DNA of 64,000 nt from a virus: positions 1 to 64,000 of IMG/VR virus record IMGVR_UViG_3300027749_000047, one strand, 5' to 3'. The first letter of the stretch is position 1. The number at the start of each line of letters is the position of its first letter. Positions 18,348 to 25,923 of this stretch are shown piece by piece. The notes below the pieces were generated by a model, which saw nothing but the letters and a program-made list of their open reading frames with translations, did not search any database and was not told where the DNA came from. The position numbers and the translations under genes are program-made.

Positions 18348-19322
18348 TTACTTACGCTTTTTTGTTTGCGGACGCGCTGGGTAGTTACGCGGACCAGCCT
18401 TAACATTTGGGAAGTCTTTAGCAAGTGATCGCTCAGCCGCTACTAATTCTTCCGCTATAGCTGCGTGTGCAACTAGTTCAGCCTGTTCTGGTGTAACGTC
18501 ACCCTCAACAGATACGGTTGCAATGTTTGCAACAATGTCGATGATAGATGTGCTTGCGGCAATTTTGTCAATGTTTTCACTGATTGCTTCTGCAATGATT
18601 TCGTCACGCTTGTAGAACAATGTAAATGCTGCGCTAAACATTGCAACAGATACGATGAACAATACGGTAGCAACTCCACCTGATAGCGCTGAGGCTAGGA
18701 TGGTGCCAACTACAGGTAGGCTTCCTAAGAATCCAACAATTGCGCCGTTTGTTAGTGCGTTACCGGCTAATCCAGTTCCAACCATTACTGATGTAAAGGT
18801 GGTTGAACGGATTGTGATTGGGTTGTTGAATGCGTGCTTAAAAAGGGTGCCAAGACCTGACAGGTTGCGGTAAGCAAAATTAGCAGCGTCGTAACGAATT
18901 TCTGTGAACTTAGCGTTCGCATCATGCATTAATTCGCCAGTAGGCGTGTGAATGCTTTTGACAAAGCTACTTACAATAGCGCCAATTTTGTCGATGCTGT
19001 TATGCATGACAATGGCTGCTGCTGTAATGGTATTTGTGATAAAGGAGATTGCTGTTCGAACTATCCCTGTTACCGACAAATAGCCTTGCTTAGTTGCCGT
19101 CAAACTAGCGACTAGTGAGCCGCTAACGTTTGCTGGCATTGCTGACCATGCACGTTTTGCAAAGTTTAGACCAGTAATTGTGGCGCCCTTTGCTGTTGTG
19201 CTTAACTTGATTGCTAGTGCCTTTAGGAAGGCAAGTTGGTTAGTCGCTTTGGACTGAACCTTGACTAGGACTGTCTTGTAGTCCAAGCCTGCGCCTGTCG
19301 GCGCTGCTGATGATGCAGACAT
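18348..19322 (-). CDS. Large membrane protein, unknown
   Basis: This 324-residue protein has hydrophobic segments near 85-105 and especially 180-245 (GIVGFLGSLPVVGTILASAL-like, then GVATVLFIVSVAMFSAAFTL). The N-terminal half is amphipathic and the C-terminal tail (PARPQTKKRK) is basic. No family is recognised. The leader between it and the XRE-like gene carries two palindromes that could be operators. It could be a phage membrane effector such as superinfection exclusion, but nothing proves this. Confidence 0.6.
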   Translation of the reverse strand: MSASSAAPTGAGLDYKTVLVKVQSKATNQLAFLKALAIKLSTTAKGATITGLNFAKRAWSAMPANVSGSLVASLTATKQGYLSVTGIVRTAISFITNTITAAAIVMHNSIDKIGAIVSSFVKSIHTPTGELMHDANAKFTEIRYDAANFAYRNLSGLGTLFKHAFNNPITIRSTTFTSVMVGTGLAGNALTNGAIVGFLGSLPVVGTILASALSGGVATVLFIVSVAMFSAAFTLFYKRDEIIAEAISENIDKIAASTSIIDIVANIATVSVEGDVTPEQAELVAHAAIAEELVAAERSLAKDFPNVKAGPRNYPARPQTKKRK

Positions 19323-19344
19323 GTCTACACCCTTTCTCTTTGTG

Positions 19345-19425
19345 TATTCACTTGTAGTGAATAGGGTAGGTACTTCTGTTTCCCTAACTCCCCTGGTTAC
19401 TCAGTCGGGGAAGTGACTGAGTAAC
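19345..19425. repeat. Two palindromes in the leader of the 18348 gene
   Basis: Two perfect inverted repeats lie in the 118-nt gap between the XRE-like gene and the membrane protein gene: TATTCACT-tgt-AGTGAATA (19345-19363) and GTTACTCAGTC with its complement separated by 8 nt (19396-19425). Neither is followed by a T-run on the minus strand, so they look more like operators or RNA leader structures than terminators. The neighbouring HTH protein is a natural candidate ligand. Confidence 0.55.
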
Positions 19426-19440
19426 GAGGCAGTCAGTAAA

Positions 19441-19665
19441 CTAAATTACTTCAAGAACAATTAAAAGTTGTTCATAACTGATTCCTAGAACCGTGCACAG
19501 TGGCGGCATCATTTCGATGCTTGGCCTTGTTTCTAGTGTGAAGTAACGGTAAAGGTTTCCTCGGTTAATACCGAGATCTTCTGCTACTTCTTGTAGTGAG
19601 TGGTAGTCGAGCTCTTTCATTCGCTCGCGTAGCCACTTCATTCCGGTGGATTGTTTTTTAGGCAT
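19441..19665 (-). CDS. XRE/Cro-type helix-turn-helix regulator
   Basis: This 74-residue protein contains a clear HTH: SLQEVAEDLGINRGNLYRYF, followed by a PSIEMMPPLCTVLGIS helix typical of the lambda-repressor/XRE fold. The start at 19665 is preferred to the longer frame because TGGAGA lies just upstream. It overlaps the end of the upstream gene by 8 nt. It is a DNA-binding protein that could control the accessory operon through the nearby palindromes. No dimerisation or RecA-sensitive domain is present, so it is not a classic prophage repressor. Confidence 0.85.
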   Translation of the reverse strand: MPKKQSTGMKWLRERMKELDYHSLQEVAEDLGINRGNLYRYFTLETRPSIEMMPPLCTVLGISYEQLLIVLEVI

Positions 19666-20050
19666 TAGCCATCTCCATTTCATCTGCGCATTCGATACAT
19701 CCGCAGTTTTTAGTTAGTTTGTCGTATTCGGTAAACAGTTGACTAAATGCTGATGCAGCGTGGTTATTGTTACGCTCAATAACGCGTAATGCGTTACTTG
19801 TTGCTTCGGTTGTTGCATCAACTATTTGGCCGTTTATAGATTCCATAATGTTTTTTACTTCTGCATCAGCAACAGTTACTGGTAAGTAATTGTATAAATG
19901 CATTGTAATTACTTGGGCTATTGAGTCGAGTAACTCATGCCCTAGTAGTTCGCGTGTTCTGTCACTAAACACTTCTATGGTGTTTTTCTTTATTGTTTCG
20001 TTGTTTGCAAATTCACGTTTAAGCAAACTGCGTTGTATTTGGATACACAT
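19658..20050 (-). CDS. Unknown protein with C-terminal Cys pair
   Basis: This 130-residue, largely helical protein (TIEVFSDRTRELLGHELLDS) ends with NCGCIECADE, a short Cys cluster that could bind a metal. It has a strong site (TGGAGAAAAAC-ATG) and is the first gene after a promoter-leader-terminator unit, so its expression probably needs readthrough of that terminator. No family is recognised. Confidence 0.65.
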   Translation of the reverse strand: MCIQIQRSLLKREFANNETIKKNTIEVFSDRTRELLGHELLDSIAQVITMHLYNYLPVTVADAEVKNIMESINGQIVDATTEATSNALRVIERNNNHAASAFSQLFTEYDKLTKNCGCIECADEMEMANA

Positions 20051-20067
20051 GTTTTTCTCCAGACATG

Positions 20068-20098
20068 AAAAAAGCCCCGACGCTGTTTGCGTCAGAGC
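20068..20098 (-). terminator. Promoter-proximal intrinsic terminator
   Basis: On the minus strand a 10-bp stem (GCTCTGACGC with GCGTCGGGGC, two wobble pairs, 5-nt loop) is followed by TTTTTT. It lies about 120 nt after a strong leftward promoter and only ~20 nt before the ribosome binding site of the next gene. This placement suggests regulated readthrough or a terminated leader RNA. Confidence 0.85.
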
Positions 20099-20218
20099 TA
20101 GTTACTTTTTTATTGTCTTAAGGTTTGTCCGGTCACATCCTATTGTGACTTAGGTTATCCTCCGAGACTTTTATCAGATTGAGTCACCCAGCAAAGCCAT
20201 GGTTGTTCGCAACCTGAT
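20068..20218 (-). ncRNA. Candidate leader / small RNA
   Basis: Between the predicted start site (~20218) and the terminator lie about 150 nt without a convincing gene. The RNA contains at least one further hairpin (GTCACA-atagga-TGTGAC) upstream of the terminator. It could be a riboregulator, an antitermination (put/nut-like) leader or a free small RNA. It does not match a riboswitch class I recognise. An 8-codon ATG frame inside lacks a ribosome binding site. Confidence 0.4.
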
Positions 20219-20224
20219 ACATCT

Positions 20225-20254
20225 ATTATACCACACATTTGCAACGTATTGCAA
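20225..20254 (-). promoter_or_regulatory. Leftward promoter, extended -10
   Basis: Minus-strand TTGCAA (-35) and TATAAT (-10) are separated by 18 nt, with TGTGG directly before TATAAT giving an extended -10 (TGn). The same GTGTGGTATAATAGA core occurs in the promoter at 23916. It drives the leader and, if the terminator is passed, the genes from 20050 down to 17135. Confidence 0.8.
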
Positions 20255-20256
20255 CT

Positions 20257-20445
20257 TTATTTAAGAGTTTTTTCTAACTCTTTTAAAACATCTTTTTCAT
20301 ACCTAGATAAAGTTAATTTATCGCGATAATAGCCAGATGTTTCTGTGCGTGTAGATAGCCAGGCGCGAGCACCAGCAATGATAGCTGCTGATGAACCTAA
20401 TGAAAGCAATGCGCCCATATCCCTAATGGTATCGATATGACTCAC
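20257..20445 (-). CDS. Small membrane protein, unknown
   Basis: This 62-residue protein from a GTG start has one hydrophobic segment (LLSLGSSAAIIAGARAWL) and a charged C-terminal helix (RYEKDVLKELEKTLK). An ATG at 20418 is an alternative start. Its 3' end lies against the downstream promoter. It follows another single-span protein gene by 6 nt. The function is unknown. Confidence 0.55.
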   Translation of the reverse strand: MSHIDTIRDMGALLSLGSSAAIIAGARAWLSTRTETSGYYRDKLTLSRYEKDVLKELEKTLK

Positions 20446-20451
20446 TTGTTG

Positions 20452-20712
20452 TCAAATCTCTTCATGATAGCCGCTGGCCTTACGGGCATCAGCCTCAATA
20501 CCATCAAGATCACTAATATGGTTACGCTCGCACTGCTTATTTTCGTACTTGTACTTATACATAGCGCGTTCTTCTTGCAACCACTGGATTTCATTGTCTT
20601 GATTATTAACAATGCGTGTCAGTTTTTTGTTTTCTTCAAAACGGTAAAGACAACCAATAATGGCGCCGCTAAGAATAAAACCAACTAACTCACAAAAATA
20701 ACTTACATTCAT
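20452..20712 (-). CDS. Membrane-anchored coiled-coil protein
   Basis: This 86-residue protein has an N-terminal membrane segment (CELVGFILSGAIIGCLYRF) and then a charged coiled coil (NQDNEIQWLQEERAMYKYKY). This is the layout of inner-membrane spanin-like or septum-associated phage proteins, but spanins are not expected in a Gram-positive host. The start overlaps the upstream stop (ATGA). The function is unknown. Confidence 0.6.
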   Translation of the reverse strand: MNVSYFCELVGFILSGAIIGCLYRFEENKKLTRIVNNQDNEIQWLQEERAMYKYKYENKQCERNHISDLDGIEADARKASGYHEEI

Positions 20713-20888
20713 GACTTACCTTTCTCGTGCTTTTCTAGGTACGCTTTACATAATTCAGCAAAACGTACATTTACCGGTTTACTTTCATCTTCTAAATAAG
20801 CCAAAAGTTCTTGGTTATCCATCAGAAGTTTGATTAAGTCAGTTTGAGACTTTTTAAGCGAATTAACTGCTTTGAGTTTATTGAGCAT
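20709..20888 (-). CDS. Small charged helical protein
   Basis: This 59-residue protein (start MLNKLKAVNSLKKSQ, end LEKHEKGKS) lies in the gap between two better-defined genes. It overlaps the upstream gene by 11 nt and the downstream start by 3-4 nt, so the operon is continuous. It is Lys/Glu/Leu-rich and helical with no recognised domain. Its reality rests on the tight overlaps and compatible codon use. Confidence 0.65.
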   Translation of the reverse strand: MLNKLKAVNSLKKSQTDLIKLLMDNQELLAYLEDESKPVNVRFAELCKAYLEKHEKGKS

Positions 20889-21639
20889 TTGCGTTTAGCA
20901 CCTTATAGTTGATTTTTTTATTATGGGGAGTATTAGTAAATGCCGCAAACGGAACGTGTACTCCATCGCTAGCATGACAAAATAACGCGTCGTCTATCTT
21001 TTCTTCTGGCGTGTATGGGTTATCTGTTTCAATTATGTGATAACGATGTAATTCGCAAAAACATAAGTTTGTACGTATATGATCTATTGCATTTTTTTTT
21101 GTAACAAATACGCCCCAAAATTTTGCTTTAAAAAAACCAGCATTTTTTGGTATATCAAAAGCCAAATAAAGTTTTGGCGATACAACAGCATCAACGTCTA
21201 AAATGTCATTTAAAGTATTGACCGTAGGGCATGGATAATCTAAATCACATTCTTCGCAAACACCATCATCATTCGCATGCAACAAATCAAGTTTATCTAC
21301 ATGTAAATAAATATCCTCAATAATTTTTTGTAATTGAGAATTACATCGTACTTTTTTCTCAGCACGCTCTTGATGCTTTAACCTATTTTTTTCTTTAATT
21401 TTTTCTTTATCATCTTTGCGCTTATCTTTTAAAAAGATATGGCGAAGCATTGCTTCTTCGCCACTATCGGCCATAGCCTCAACATAAGCGTTAGATGCAT
21501 AAGTACCTAGCGTGCTTTCAACTAGTGCGCGAGTTTCTTCGTTTACTAATTTTTGTGTCTCAGTTTTTTTAACTAACTGTTTTGCAATTTCTTTATACTC
21601 TTCGCTAGATAGCAAAGTTATTTTTCTTGGCTCAGTCAT
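20878..21639 (-). CDS. Unknown protein with CxxC-PCPT motif
   Basis: This 253-residue protein is highly charged (residues ~75-105 KDKRKDDKEKIKEKNR) with a central CEECDLDYPCPT motif. Short actinophage proteins often carry a similar C-x-x-C...PCPT segment, thought to bind zinc. The C-terminal half has no recognised family. It overlaps the gene before it by four bases (ATGA-type). Confidence 0.6.
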   Translation of the reverse strand: MTEPRKITLLSSEEYKEIAKQLVKKTETQKLVNEETRALVESTLGTYASNAYVEAMADSGEEAMLRHIFLKDKRKDDKEKIKEKNRLKHQERAEKKVRCNSQLQKIIEDIYLHVDKLDLLHANDDGVCEECDLDYPCPTVNTLNDILDVDAVVSPKLYLAFDIPKNAGFFKAKFWGVFVTKKNAIDHIRTNLCFCELHRYHIIETDNPYTPEEKIDDALFCHASDGVHVPFAAFTNTPHNKKINYKVLNANAQ

Positions 21640-21908
21640 AACACTGCCCCTTTCATATGCTGCTCTTTCATAATGTAAAGCTTCGTGTCCAACTCGGCTA
21701 ATTTTTGTTCAAGCAAAGCCCTTAATTTACGCGCTTCATTAAACGTAAGTGCAATTGAACTGATTTGTACATTATTGTGCTCAACCCATTTTTTAATATC
21801 AATGGTAATAAAACCATCAATAAAACCGTCTGGATCGTACATTGCTTGCTGGTTAACAGCTTTAATGCTAGTAATACCAGCATCTTGTAAAATCTCTAAC
21901 TTTTTCAT
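21636..21908 (-). CDS. Unknown helical protein
   Basis: This 90-residue protein is mixed alpha/beta at the N-terminus (DGFIDGFITIDIKKWVEHNN) with a C-terminal helix (NEARKLRALLEQKLAELDTK). It is coupled to its neighbours by one- to four-base overlaps. No conserved family is recognised. Confidence 0.6.
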   Translation of the reverse strand: MKKLEILQDAGITSIKAVNQQAMYDPDGFIDGFITIDIKKWVEHNNVQISSIALTFNEARKLRALLEQKLAELDTKLYIMKEQHMKGAVL

Positions 21909-22459
21909 TAGATACCTTTCACTATAGGTGATTTAATTTTGTGCGAGCAGGCATTGCATTCATAACCCCAAGGATGCATTTTTATTGATTCGTCATATGT
22001 TAGACCAGTCAATTCAGTACCCGTACCCATGCCAATAACAAAACATGCTTGGCATACTGCAACATTGTCAATGTAATACACTTGGTATTCATTAGGCATG
22101 TCCTTAAAAGCAGGCGAACTAGTGATTACGCCAACTAGTGATGAGAAAGCGTCTAACACTATTCTTGCTAGTAAATCGTGTGAATCTACCGGCTCTACTT
22201 CTGGAAGTGTGTGATCAGGACATTTGCAGCAATCTACGCAAAGGTAGTCGCCATCTTTGATGGTGTGCTGGCATGCCCACTCATCAACTCGTACAACGTT
22301 GCAGTCTTTACATAATGGTGGTGTAACCATTGCTTTCTCCTTTTTTGCATCTTGGGATTGTTCTTTTAATTCAGTCTTGATTAGGTGGAACACGATTACT
22401 AAAACAATTGGTAGCAGGATAATTACTGCTGCGCGAAATAGGTAGGTTGCGATAACCAT
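21908..22459 (-). CDS. Membrane-anchored zinc-ribbon protein
   Basis: This 183-residue protein has an N-terminal membrane helix (AAVIILLPIVLVIVFHLI), then several Cys pairs: CKDC, CVDCCKC, CQAC and CNAC. The protein at 23456 has the same plan (membrane helix followed by CxxC ribbons and a C-terminal G-aromatic-x-C-x-x-C...P), so the two look like paralogues. It is probably an inner-face zinc-binding protein of unknown role. Confidence 0.65.
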   Translation of the reverse strand: MVIATYLFRAAVIILLPIVLVIVFHLIKTELKEQSQDAKKEKAMVTPPLCKDCNVVRVDEWACQHTIKDGDYLCVDCCKCPDHTLPEVEPVDSHDLLARIVLDAFSSLVGVITSSPAFKDMPNEYQVYYIDNVAVCQACFVIGMGTGTELTGLTYDESIKMHPWGYECNACSHKIKSPIVKGI

Positions 22460-22460
22460 G

Positions 22461-22700
22461 TTAGTTACCTACTTTGCATAGTTCACAAAAGTCGCTGTTG
22501 TGGCGCTGTCCACGCATGTGGGCAACAGTTTCTTCCTCGCGCAGTTTTTGTTGCTGGGCAGAAATCTGACCCATACCAGTTAGGATAGCCATAATGGTAC
22601 CTGCTGCAGTGTTTGCTACTTTTTTGGTAGTTGCTTTAGCATCTATTTTTGGTTGGTTAACTTTTGAATTACTTGTCTTGCCGGTTTTTGCTTCAGACAT
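22461..22700 (-). CDS. Small protein with C-terminal HxxxFCELC motif
   Basis: This 79-residue protein has a Lys/Thr-rich N-terminus, a weakly hydrophobic middle (TAAGTIMAILTGMGQISAQQ) and ends in HNSDFCELCKVGN, where CxxC plus His could form half a zinc site. Its stop lies two bases before the start of the membrane zinc-ribbon gene. Function unknown. Confidence 0.55.
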   Translation of the reverse strand: MSEAKTGKTSNSKVNQPKIDAKATTKKVANTAAGTIMAILTGMGQISAQQQKLREEETVAHMRGQRHNSDFCELCKVGN

Positions 22701-22777
22701 GATGTCTCCTTTTATGACCTGTCACTTCAGTACCGGTAGGTCAGTTCCGGTAGACGCCTCGCGGCGTTTCGACTTAT

Positions 22778-22999
22778 CTAACTTGGGCCGGCAAATATGT
22801 GGCTCATTCGTTCTTGATGAAACATTTGTTCTGCTGTTATTGTCACGTCTGTAATTTCTTCAACAACGTGAATAAAATCTCCAGGCAAACCTTCAGCAAG
22901 AATGTGCTGCCGAGCGTCAAGCAATTCTTGTAATGTATTTTCGTCGCAAACAATAACTACTCTTTTGCCTTGCAAAGGTGTAAATTTGTATTCTTCCAT
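22778..22999 (-). CDS. Unknown small protein
   Basis: This 73-residue protein has alternating strands and helices (LQGKRVVIVCDENTLQELLD, FIHVVEEITDVTI). No family is recognised. It is separated from the next gene by 77 nt that contain a short GC-rich hairpin and two imperfect direct repeats (TCAGTxCCGGTAG). Confidence 0.55.
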   Translation of the reverse strand: MEEYKFTPLQGKRVVIVCDENTLQELLDARQHILAEGLPGDFIHVVEEITDVTITAEQMFHQERMSHIFAGPS

Positions 23000-23002
23000 T
23001 TT

Positions 23003-23161
23003 TTATACCTCGGTTTCCCAGACGTTGCTAACAATCTCATCGTCTTTCAATTCGTCACGACCCCAATCCCTAGTTAGTTCTAAGGCCGCGTTTGCATCTT
23101 TGGCTTTAACTTCAACTTCCCAGACCGTAGTTTGAGTAAGCCTTACAATGTGTTTAGGCAT
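23003..23161 (-). CDS. Small unknown protein
   Basis: This 52-residue protein (start MPKHIVRLTQTTVWEVEV, end IVSNVWETEV) is too short for most gene callers. It fills the gap between 22999 and 23154 and overlaps the upstream gene. The pattern of beta strand then AKDANAALEL helix resembles the 48-residue protein at 26202 and part of the 25021 protein, so these may be members of one small family. Confidence 0.6.
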   Translation of the reverse strand: MPKHIVRLTQTTVWEVEVKAKDANAALELTRDWGRDELKDDEIVSNVWETEV

Positions 23162-23459
23162 ATTTTACCGCAATTCGTAAAGCTCGATTGCGCTTATCCA
23201 TTGCAACCAACTTTTTGGATAAATAAGCCATAAACAATAATGTTTCATGCGCAGTCCAATCATTTGGACCAAACTGTTCATGCATTCTGTTCATGGCTCG
23301 ACCTGATTCAAAAAAAGCCACATCAAGGATTTGGCATGTATTTGCATCTGACAAACGACTTTCCAGATCCAAAAGTATAAGGTCTGCTGATTCTTCCCAG
23401 TCGTCTGTCAGTTGAACTGGCCAAACAAAACTGTCAGCGATTTCTTCGTCTTTTGTCAT
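23154..23459 (-). CDS. Unknown acidic protein
   Basis: This 101-residue protein is acidic at the N-terminus (MTKDEEIADSFVWP) and helical after that (AHETLLFMAYLSKKLVAMDKR). It overlaps its upstream neighbour by four bases. No domain is recognised. Confidence 0.55.
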   Translation of the reverse strand: MTKDEEIADSFVWPVQLTDDWEESADLILLDLESRLSDANTCQILDVAFFESGRAMNRMHEQFGPNDWTAHETLLFMAYLSKKLVAMDKRNRALRIAVKYA

Positions 23460-23830
23460 GAGTTGCTCCTAGCAGGTGGGGTGTAAACGTTTTCACAGCT
23501 ACAGCACGTGAACCCGTCTGGATAGGCTTGCATTGTGGATTCTGTACTTAATGGAATGATTTGCTTATCTTTGCGTACACCGCAGGTTAAGCAAAATGGA
23601 TAACCGCGAACTTGAAAAGCACGGTATGTCCATTGATTTGTTGATGTAATGTGCGAGTAGTCTTTGCACATCTCGCATTGACTATTGATAAGAAACCCTA
23701 ATTCGTACTGGTTTCCACAATCTACACATTCTTCGTGCTTTTTTGTTGTGCCTAAGTATTTGTTGCCTAGCTTTACGTATAAGGCGCAAAGCAAAACAAT
23801 CATAATAATTGGCGTTATTACGTTTGCCAT
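23456..23830 (-). CDS. Membrane-anchored zinc-ribbon protein
   Basis: This 124-residue protein starts at 23830 after AGGAGAAAAAC. It has one membrane helix (ITPIIMIVLLCALYVKL) and then CVDC, CEMC, CLTC and CCSC pairs, so probably two zinc ribbons on the cytoplasmic side. It resembles the protein at 21908. It is the first gene after a promoter-leader-terminator unit. Confidence 0.7.
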   Translation of the reverse strand: MANVITPIIMIVLLCALYVKLGNKYLGTTKKHEECVDCGNQYELGFLINSQCEMCKDYSHITSTNQWTYRAFQVRGYPFCLTCGVRKDKQIIPLSTESTMQAYPDGFTCCSCENVYTPPARSNS

Positions 23831-23848
23831 GTTTTTCTCCTGTAATGC

Positions 23849-23879
23849 AAAAACCCCCAAAACACGGTATTTTGGGGGT
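23849..23879 (-). terminator. Promoter-proximal intrinsic terminator
   Basis: A perfect 10-bp stem (23853-23862 with 23870-23879, ACCCCCAAAA on the minus strand) with a 7-nt loop is followed by TTTTTGC. It lies only ~35 nt after the expected start site of the promoter at 23916 and ~15 nt before the ribosome binding site of the next gene. Transcription must pass it to express the operon. Confidence 0.88.
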
Positions 23880-23915
23880 ATATTCAGGCAGCACAAATGC
23901 CGCTTGAATACTTCT

Positions 23916-23945
23916 ATTATACCACACTTTGTGACCTTTACGCAA
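23916..23945 (-). promoter_or_regulatory. Leftward promoter, extended -10
   Basis: Minus-strand TTGCGT (-35), an 18-nt spacer, and TATAAT preceded by GTGTGG. The 15-base core GTGTGGTATAATAGA is identical to that of the promoter at 20225. It should drive the operon beginning at 23830, subject to the terminator just after it. Confidence 0.8.
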
Positions 23946-24007
23946 CACATAATGTTTAAAAAATAACGATAGGCTAATAAACACAGAAAGGCTGGTCTCT
24001 TTCTGCA

Positions 24008-24046
24008 GTAGGAAGGGCAGTTTTGCCGTGTTTCTGCCCTTCCTAC
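24008..24046 (-). terminator. Strong hairpin after the DUF932 gene
   Basis: Perfect 13-bp arms GTAGGAAGGGCAG / CTGCCCTTCCTAC with a 13-nt loop lie 10 nt beyond the stop codon of the DUF932 gene. There is no U-run on the minus strand, so it may terminate weakly, protect the mRNA 3' end or be an operator. A second small hairpin (CAGAAAG/CTTTCTG) lies beside it at about 23980-24005. Confidence 0.6.
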
Positions 24047-24055
24047 GCTCAAATG

Positions 24056-25012
24056 TTACAGTTTAGCCAAGATACGATGCGCTTCACGCTTAGGCGATTC
24101 TAAACGAGCCAAAGTACGGCTAATCCTTGTTTCTGTTGTTTGTGCGCGATTGGTATGATCACACATCTCAATAGCAGCCTGTAAAATACCCCATTTAGTG
24201 CCAGAAATACCCGCACAAGTAGGACCTTCATACAACTTGCGTAACTGCGCACGTCGCTCAGTCACATTTTCACGAACTCTTTGTTTCATGTCGGTTGAGT
24301 ACGGCAACCACTGATCCATAAAGTCTTCAAGCATGTAATCTGTAGCATTTTGGCTAGCAAATTCTTGAGCCATACGTTCCCAATGCTTAAAAGCGTCCAA
24401 GCTAGCCTGAATGTGGTCACGCGCCTCTTCAGTCTTGGTAGCCCAGTTACTTGTATGACGAATAGTAAACGATGTTTTGTTACTGTCCATCTGACGTTCA
24501 GCAATTGCTTGGGTATTAGCGCAAACAACCCTAACTGCAGTAGGACCAAGCTTCAAACCACCTTGACCGTCATGCCTTGAGATAAATACAAGATACGGAT
24601 AAGTTTCAGACGGGTCATTCTTTACATGAATAGGCTCATCTAAATACATAGTGGCAATAATCTGCCTACCGCCATCTAAACTAATAAGTGTCTCATACTT
24701 TAGATTGCTAGTTCCATCGATTCTCCCACCCAAGACATAATCGATAAGATTACCAAACTCAGAATTTCCAATAACAGCGTACGAATTCTTTTCAATAGAG
24801 AGATTAGCGCCTGTATCATTACGGATAATCCGTTGCCAACCGGGGATAACATTGCTTTCTTCATCAAATATCTCCTTTGTTTCGACTTCCCAGGTTAATC
24901 CTGCTTGCTTGCGTGCTTCTTCAAATGAGCCTGGCCAATCGCCAATAACATTACCTAGGTTATGCCAAGCTGGTTTGCGGACAAACATTCCGCTATCAAA
25001 TAAATGTGCCAT
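24056..25012 (-). CDS. DUF932 / phage-plasmid-like protein
   Basis: This 318-residue protein matches the DUF932 (TIGR03299) family: N-terminal KPAWHNLGNVI, then WEVETKEIF, NSYAVIGNSEFGNLID, the central ETLISLDGGRQIIATMYL and the late VVCANTQAIA...IRHTSN section. The family is widespread in actinophages and plasmids and often lies near replication or accessory genes; its function is unknown. It begins after GGAGATAAC and ends its operon at a strong hairpin. Confidence 0.88.
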   Translation of the reverse strand: MAHLFDSGMFVRKPAWHNLGNVIGDWPGSFEEARKQAGLTWEVETKEIFDEESNVIPGWQRIIRNDTGANLSIEKNSYAVIGNSEFGNLIDYVLGGRIDGTSNLKYETLISLDGGRQIIATMYLDEPIHVKNDPSETYPYLVFISRHDGQGGLKLGPTAVRVVCANTQAIAERQMDSNKTSFTIRHTSNWATKTEEARDHIQASLDAFKHWERMAQEFASQNATDYMLEDFMDQWLPYSTDMKQRVRENVTERRAQLRKLYEGPTCAGISGTKWGILQAAIEMCDHTNRAQTTETRISRTLARLESPKREAHRILAKL

Positions 25013-25020
25013 GTTATCTC

Positions 25021-25260
25021 CTAAAGACTAATCATGTATGTGTAATCAAGACCTGCTTTAATAATTAGGTCGTTTGCATATCTTTCAGCATCAGACCATG
25101 CGGTCTCAGTGTCAAAAGTTTTAATTTTGGTGATTTTGATTTCATCAGGCTCACCAGTTGTTGTTTCTATGGAATACTTACCAGTCACTCCTTCTTTTGG
25201 CTCATGGTAAACATTAATAACTAAATCGCCTATAGATCTAGTTGCTATCCTTGCTCTCAT
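25021..25260 (-). CDS. Unknown small protein
   Basis: This 79-residue protein has N-terminal strands (RIATRSIGDLVINVYHEP) and a C-terminal helix (TETAWSDAERYANDLIIKAG). It overlaps the HNH gene by 23 nt and ends 8 nt before the DUF932 start. No family is recognised. Confidence 0.55.
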   Translation of the reverse strand: MRARIATRSIGDLVINVYHEPKEGVTGKYSIETTTGEPDEIKITKIKTFDTETAWSDAERYANDLIIKAGLDYTYMISL

Positions 25261-25579
25261 TTTCTACTCCTTCATATTCACCTTCAGGAGTTAAAGTAAC
25301 CCACATACGGTGAATAAGATTTAGTGGGGTTTCGTGTGGTGTTTCCCAAGAATGGACCATAAACCCATTTTCGTAAGATTTCTTGGGATTTAGATGAACA
25401 CTTTTTGTGCCCAAGTTATGGCATTCATGATGAAGTGCCACAATGTTATCTAATGTGTCTTTACCGCCTTGTGACCGGAGTTTGCGGTGATGAGCTGCCC
25501 AACTTTCAGGCAAGTCACCACCGCAAAACTCACACATACCTTTACAACGTTTATAAAGAGTACGACGGTCAATAGTCAT
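25238..25579 (-). CDS. HNH endonuclease
   Basis: This 113-residue protein has a typical HNH core: CEFCGGDLPESWAAHHRKLR, GGKDTLDNIVALHHECHN. Zinc is held by the two CxxC/CxxH-like pairs and the catalytic His is in the AAHH strand. Small HNH proteins of phages act as nicking endonucleases in packaging or homing. This one lies far from the terminase, so its role is open. Confidence 0.85.
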   Translation of the reverse strand: MTIDRRTLYKRCKGMCEFCGGDLPESWAAHHRKLRSQGGKDTLDNIVALHHECHNLGTKSVHLNPKKSYENGFMVHSWETPHETPLNLIHRMWVTLTPEGEYEGVENESKDSN

Positions 25580-25923
25580 TAAGTACGTAGCCCACTTGCT
25601 CTATTCTCGGAATCAATTGAATACGACATAATTTTAGCCGCTTCAACGTTTGATTTAAGAATAGATAGATGCATAACTAATGATTTTGTATTGGCTTCCG
25701 CTAACTTTGCGTATAACCGCTGGTCAGCGCTTTCAAGAAAAGCTTTGTTTTCTTTTTCAAAAACAGTGCCAGAAGCAGTTAAACCTGCTTTTGCCAAAGC
25801 CCCTTTATATTCTTGCTCAGCCAATACCTCTTCCTGCAAAGATTCTTTGTACTCTTTGAGTATGCGGTCTTGATCTTCAGTAACTTTTTCCAAGTCACTA
25901 ACAATACTGGCTTGCCGTATCAT
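25579..25923 (-). CDS. Coiled-coil protein, unknown
   Basis: This 114-residue protein is almost all helical with heptad-like charge patterns (SDLEKVTEDQDRILKEYKES, LESADQRLYAKLAEANT). It overlaps both neighbours by one to four bases. No enzyme motif is present. Confidence 0.55.
   Translation of the reverse strand: MIRQASIVSDLEKVTEDQDRILKEYKESLQEEVLAEQEYKGALAKAGLTASGTVFEKENKAFLESADQRLYAKLAEANTKSLVMHLSILKSNVEAAKIMSYSIDSENRASGLRT

Noticed and set aside
19441-19665. Lysogeny repressor / prophage immunity
   Set aside because: The protein is only an HTH domain, and no integrase, excisionase or attachment site is visible in the window.
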